In this document: one piece after another, positions 7,720-9,281 of the stretch
Position numbering within the stretch: position 1 is the first letter of the stretch
How the letters are laid out: every line of letters starts with the position of its first letter
Source: MGBC163016 sp964631345
Lineage (GTDB): Bacteria; Actinomycetota; Coriobacteriia; Coriobacteriales; Eggerthellaceae
Length of the DNA stretch: 9,281 nucleotides
Reading direction: 5' to 3'
Assembly: GCA_964631345.1 (NCBI GenBank)
Contig: CAZVWE010000018.1
Coordinates: 1-9,281, forward strand
Program-made: the position numbers and the translations under genes
Notes under the pieces: generated by a model
Told to the model about the DNA's origin: nothing
Seen by the model: the letters and a program-made list of their open reading frames with translations, nothing else
Database searches by the model: none

Positions 7720-9048
7720 CTAGGCTTTGTCGTTCTTGTCCTGCCTGTCGTTTCTGCCGTGCTTATCGTGCTTGTCGTCCCCAAAATCAATCCTATCAAG
7801 CGGACTTCTAGTCAACCCTTCCTGTGCAAGCACCGTGTTTAACACCGAGATATCCGCTGACACATCCATAGACATATCCGCATAAGTCATATCTAAAAGC
7901 TTCACATACGCCCTATGCAAAACATCTAAAGTACTGCCGATCTCTTCACGTGAAGTTCTAATATTTTCACCCTGTATAGGTTGTTCCTCAAGCTCATCAT
8001 AAGCCTTTAAGAGCTTAACAGTAGTTGGCAGATAGTACCCCATAAGCTTATCAAGCGAATCGACTATCTGTGGCTCTTCCTCAACACGACAAAGAATACG
8101 CTCGATATCTGTTTCGATTTGCACAATCTTGGAACTTACGTCTTCATCATCAATTGCGAGATCTAGTTCTTGCAACCTCTTAAGGTAGTTATGTCCCTCT
8201 TTTACAAAAGCTTTCGTTTCCTGGTCAAGACTTGAAAGAGTTTTCTCTCGCGCAAGTTGCCGCGCCTTTTCTGATTCTGCTTCCTCACTTAATTTGCGCT
8301 CATATTCTCCCTTAGTCTGCCTATACAATGAATAAGCGCTATCAGTCAGCATTAGACACGTAACTTCATCATCAATATGCCCTTCAGGAAATAGCCCATG
8401 TTTCAAAAGGGTCTTCATTGCCTTGATTGTCTTCTTTTTACTTGTATGAAGCTGGTTGGCAATCTCATCGAAGGTACAAACATCTCGCGTACCAAATATC
8501 CTCTTAATCGAGTTCAAAAGATCAGCTAAGCGAATCCTTTTAATGCCAGCTTTGAGTACCCAAATAGAAAGGCCACCTGTCACAATAGCGCCTACAATAG
8601 CGATTATCCAACCCGTATTACCCGCTCCATTTGCGCCAAAGTTATAGCCTTCAGTAATAAACGACAAAATACCTGCGAGCCAAGAGAAAATGAGTGCTCC
8701 ACCTAGTAGGGTTATAAGAATCCCCGATATGCGAAGTCCTTTGCGATTGTTGTATCTCTTATCTGTGTACTTAGACATAAAGTTATTCGCAAATGACATA
8801 TATGTGTTGTTGCCAGATTTATAAACAGGTTTACCAGTAGGAGGACCATAAATCCTATCATCAGGATTTGGTGGCTTAGGATTATCTGGTCCATTTTGAT
8901 AATTAGGCGGAATCGCGTCCTTTACCTTTTCGGTAATAGTGGCGCCAAACTTCGACATATTCTCTTCAACTAATTTGCCAATTTGATTTACCGTATGATT
9001 GATGTTCTCACACATTTTGTCGAAATCATTTTGATTCATACTTGGCAT
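7720..9048 (-). CDS. XpaC-family membrane protein (5-bromo-4-chloroindolyl phosphate hydrolysis family)
   Basis: The product has 442 residues. A polar N-terminus (1-45) is followed by a Pro/Asn/Gly-rich segment (46-75). Two membrane helices lie at about 106-131 and 145-168. Next comes a winged-helix-like segment (about 185-235: TFDEIANQLHTSKKKTIKAMKTLLKHGLF), then coiled coil (245-300) and the helical XpaC C-terminal domain. That domain includes LMGYYLPTTVKLLKAYDELE (335-354) and the characteristic end motif DISVLNTVLAQEGL (399-412). The tail 420-442 is rich in Asp, Lys, His and Arg and has no predicted fold. Bacillus XpaC was named for X-phosphate hydrolysis, but no phosphatase motif is visible and the real role is unknown. 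Start ATG 9048 has SD AAAGG 7 bases upstream; a second ATG three codons in (9039) is less likely. It is followed by the telA-like gene, its usual partner. The family call is firm. Confidence 0.9.
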   Translation of the reverse strand: MPSMNQNDFDKMCENINHTVNQIGKLVEENMSKFGATITEKVKDAIPPNYQNGPDNPKPPNPDDRIYGPPTGKPVYKSGNNTYMSFANNFMSKYTDKRYNNRKGLRISGILITLLGGALIFSWLAGILSFITEGYNFGANGAGNTGWIIAIVGAIVTGGLSIWVLKAGIKRIRLADLLNSIKRIFGTRDVCTFDEIANQLHTSKKKTIKAMKTLLKHGLFPEGHIDDEVTCLMLTDSAYSLYRQTKGEYERKLSEEAESEKARQLAREKTLSSLDQETKAFVKEGHNYLKRLQELDLAIDDEDVSSKIVQIETDIERILCRVEEEPQIVDSLDKLMGYYLPTTVKLLKAYDELEEQPIQGENIRTSREEIGSTLDVLHRAYVKLLDMTYADMSMDVSADISVLNTVLAQEGLTRSPLDRIDFGDDKHDKHGRNDRQDKNDKA

Positions 9049-9099
9049 TTACAAACCTTTGAATCCTTCAAACTATATACAACAGAGTATTTCTGATAG

Positions 9100-9116
9100 A
9101 CGCTTTTATAACGCTT
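9100..9116 (-). promoter_or_regulatory. Candidate xpaC promoter -10 inside a phased direct repeat
   Basis: On the - strand TATAAA (9110-9105) would give a leader of about 50 bases for xpaC. It overlaps one copy of AAGCGT and directly follows the other; the two copies (9116-9111 and 9105-9100) are 11 bp apart, about one helical turn. No clear -35 is present. A TATAGT closer to the gene is an alternative -10. Confidence 0.3.
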
Positions 9117-9264
9117 GATTTTATCACGATGTAATTATGTATCCCCAACCATTAAGGGAACGCATGAATCTATGAGTCTATACAAACTTAAAACAAGTTT
9201 ATGACCCAAAAAGCTAATGATTGGTTAAGAGACATTAGATGTGACCCTTTGTCTCCAAGACAAT

Positions 9265-9281
9265 AAAAAAAGAAGCCTATG
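9265..9281 (-). terminator. Probable 3' half of an intrinsic terminator for a gene beyond the right edge
   Basis: On the - strand GGCTTC (9277-9272) is followed immediately by seven T (9271-9265). This is the usual shape of a terminator's 3' arm and U-tract. The matching GAAGCC 5' arm would lie outside the window. The reading is therefore an inference: a - strand gene upstream ends just past 9281 and is separated from xpaC. Confidence 0.4.

Larger units (their letters stand above)
9049..9281. other. Gene-free region upstream of xpaC with small inverted repeats
   Basis: I see no convincing gene in these 233 bp. It holds three short perfect inverted repeats. AAACTT/AAGTTT (9184-9189, 9195-9200) has a 5-base loop. 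CTAATG/CATTAG (9214-9219, 9233-9238) has a 13-base loop. TTGTCT/AGACAA (9249-9254, 9258-9263) has a 3-base loop. None is followed by a U-tract on the strand where it would need one to act as an intrinsic terminator. The candidate xpaC promoter is at the left end. Confidence 0.5.

Noticed and set aside
7364..7723. Open + strand frame of 119 codons (Ser/Thr/Ala-rich)
   Set aside because: It is the reverse of the acidic Ser/Thr-rich N-terminus of the TelA-family gene; low-complexity coding often leaves the other strand open.
9249..9263. Hairpin TTGTCT-CCA-AGACAA as a terminator
   Set aside because: On the + strand it is followed by A residues, and on the - strand the T-run comes before it, so it cannot act as an intrinsic terminator in either direction.
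9279..9281. ATG at the very right edge as a divergent + strand start
   Set aside because: Only the start codon is visible. The preceding AAAAAAAGAAGCC reads better as the reverse of a terminator 3' arm.

Overview
The window is chromosomal-looking sequence of moderate, fairly AT-rich composition. It is densely coding, with one gene on the + strand and five on the - strand, and the left-edge gene is cut. A signal-peptide-bearing transglutaminase-like wall protein with Trp/Tyr-rich repeats, frequent Shine-Dalgarno (SD) sites and an XpaC/TelA pair all point to a Gram-positive host. The style of the wall protein and of the MBOAT/DHHW pair makes me favour an Actinomycetota of the Coriobacteriia (Atopobiaceae-like), but a low-GC Firmicute cannot be excluded. 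No rRNA, tRNA, CRISPR array, insertion sequence or phage gene is visible.

Left part (1-1820, - strand): the N-terminal 606 residues of an exported protein. It has a signal peptide, a Thr/Gln/Ala-rich linker, a predicted beta-rich domain, a transglutaminase-like Cys-His-Asp domain and two 58-residue aromatic repeats running off the window. A 165-bp divergent intergenic region separates it from the only + strand gene (1986-3272), a membrane-anchored SGNH-hydrolase-like protein of the DHHW/AlgX-AlgJ type.

Middle (3367-6291, - strand): an AlgI/DltB-like MBOAT acyltransferase (3367-4962) lies tail to tail with the DHHW gene. Upstream of it, on the same strand, is a UDP-glucose 6-dehydrogenase (5056-6291). 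Together they suggest a surface-glycan module: Ugd supplies UDP-glucuronate, the MBOAT moves acyl (probably acetyl) groups across the membrane, and the DHHW protein transfers them to a sugar or wall polymer outside.

Right part (6400-9048, - strand): an XpaC-family membrane protein followed by a TelA-family protein, 57 bp apart and evidently one operon, as in the known xpaC-yaaN (telA-like) arrangement of Bacillus. The last 233 bp hold no gene. They contain a candidate xpaC promoter embedded in a helically phased direct repeat, several small inverted repeats, and what looks like the 3' half of a terminator for a gene beyond the right edge.

I did not find a clearly new system. The most interesting points are a probable leaderless GTG start for the MBOAT gene, the split (convergent) layout of the acylation pair with an Asp-to-Asn change beside the predicted nucleophile Ser, and the long Cys-Trp-Trp wall repeats.
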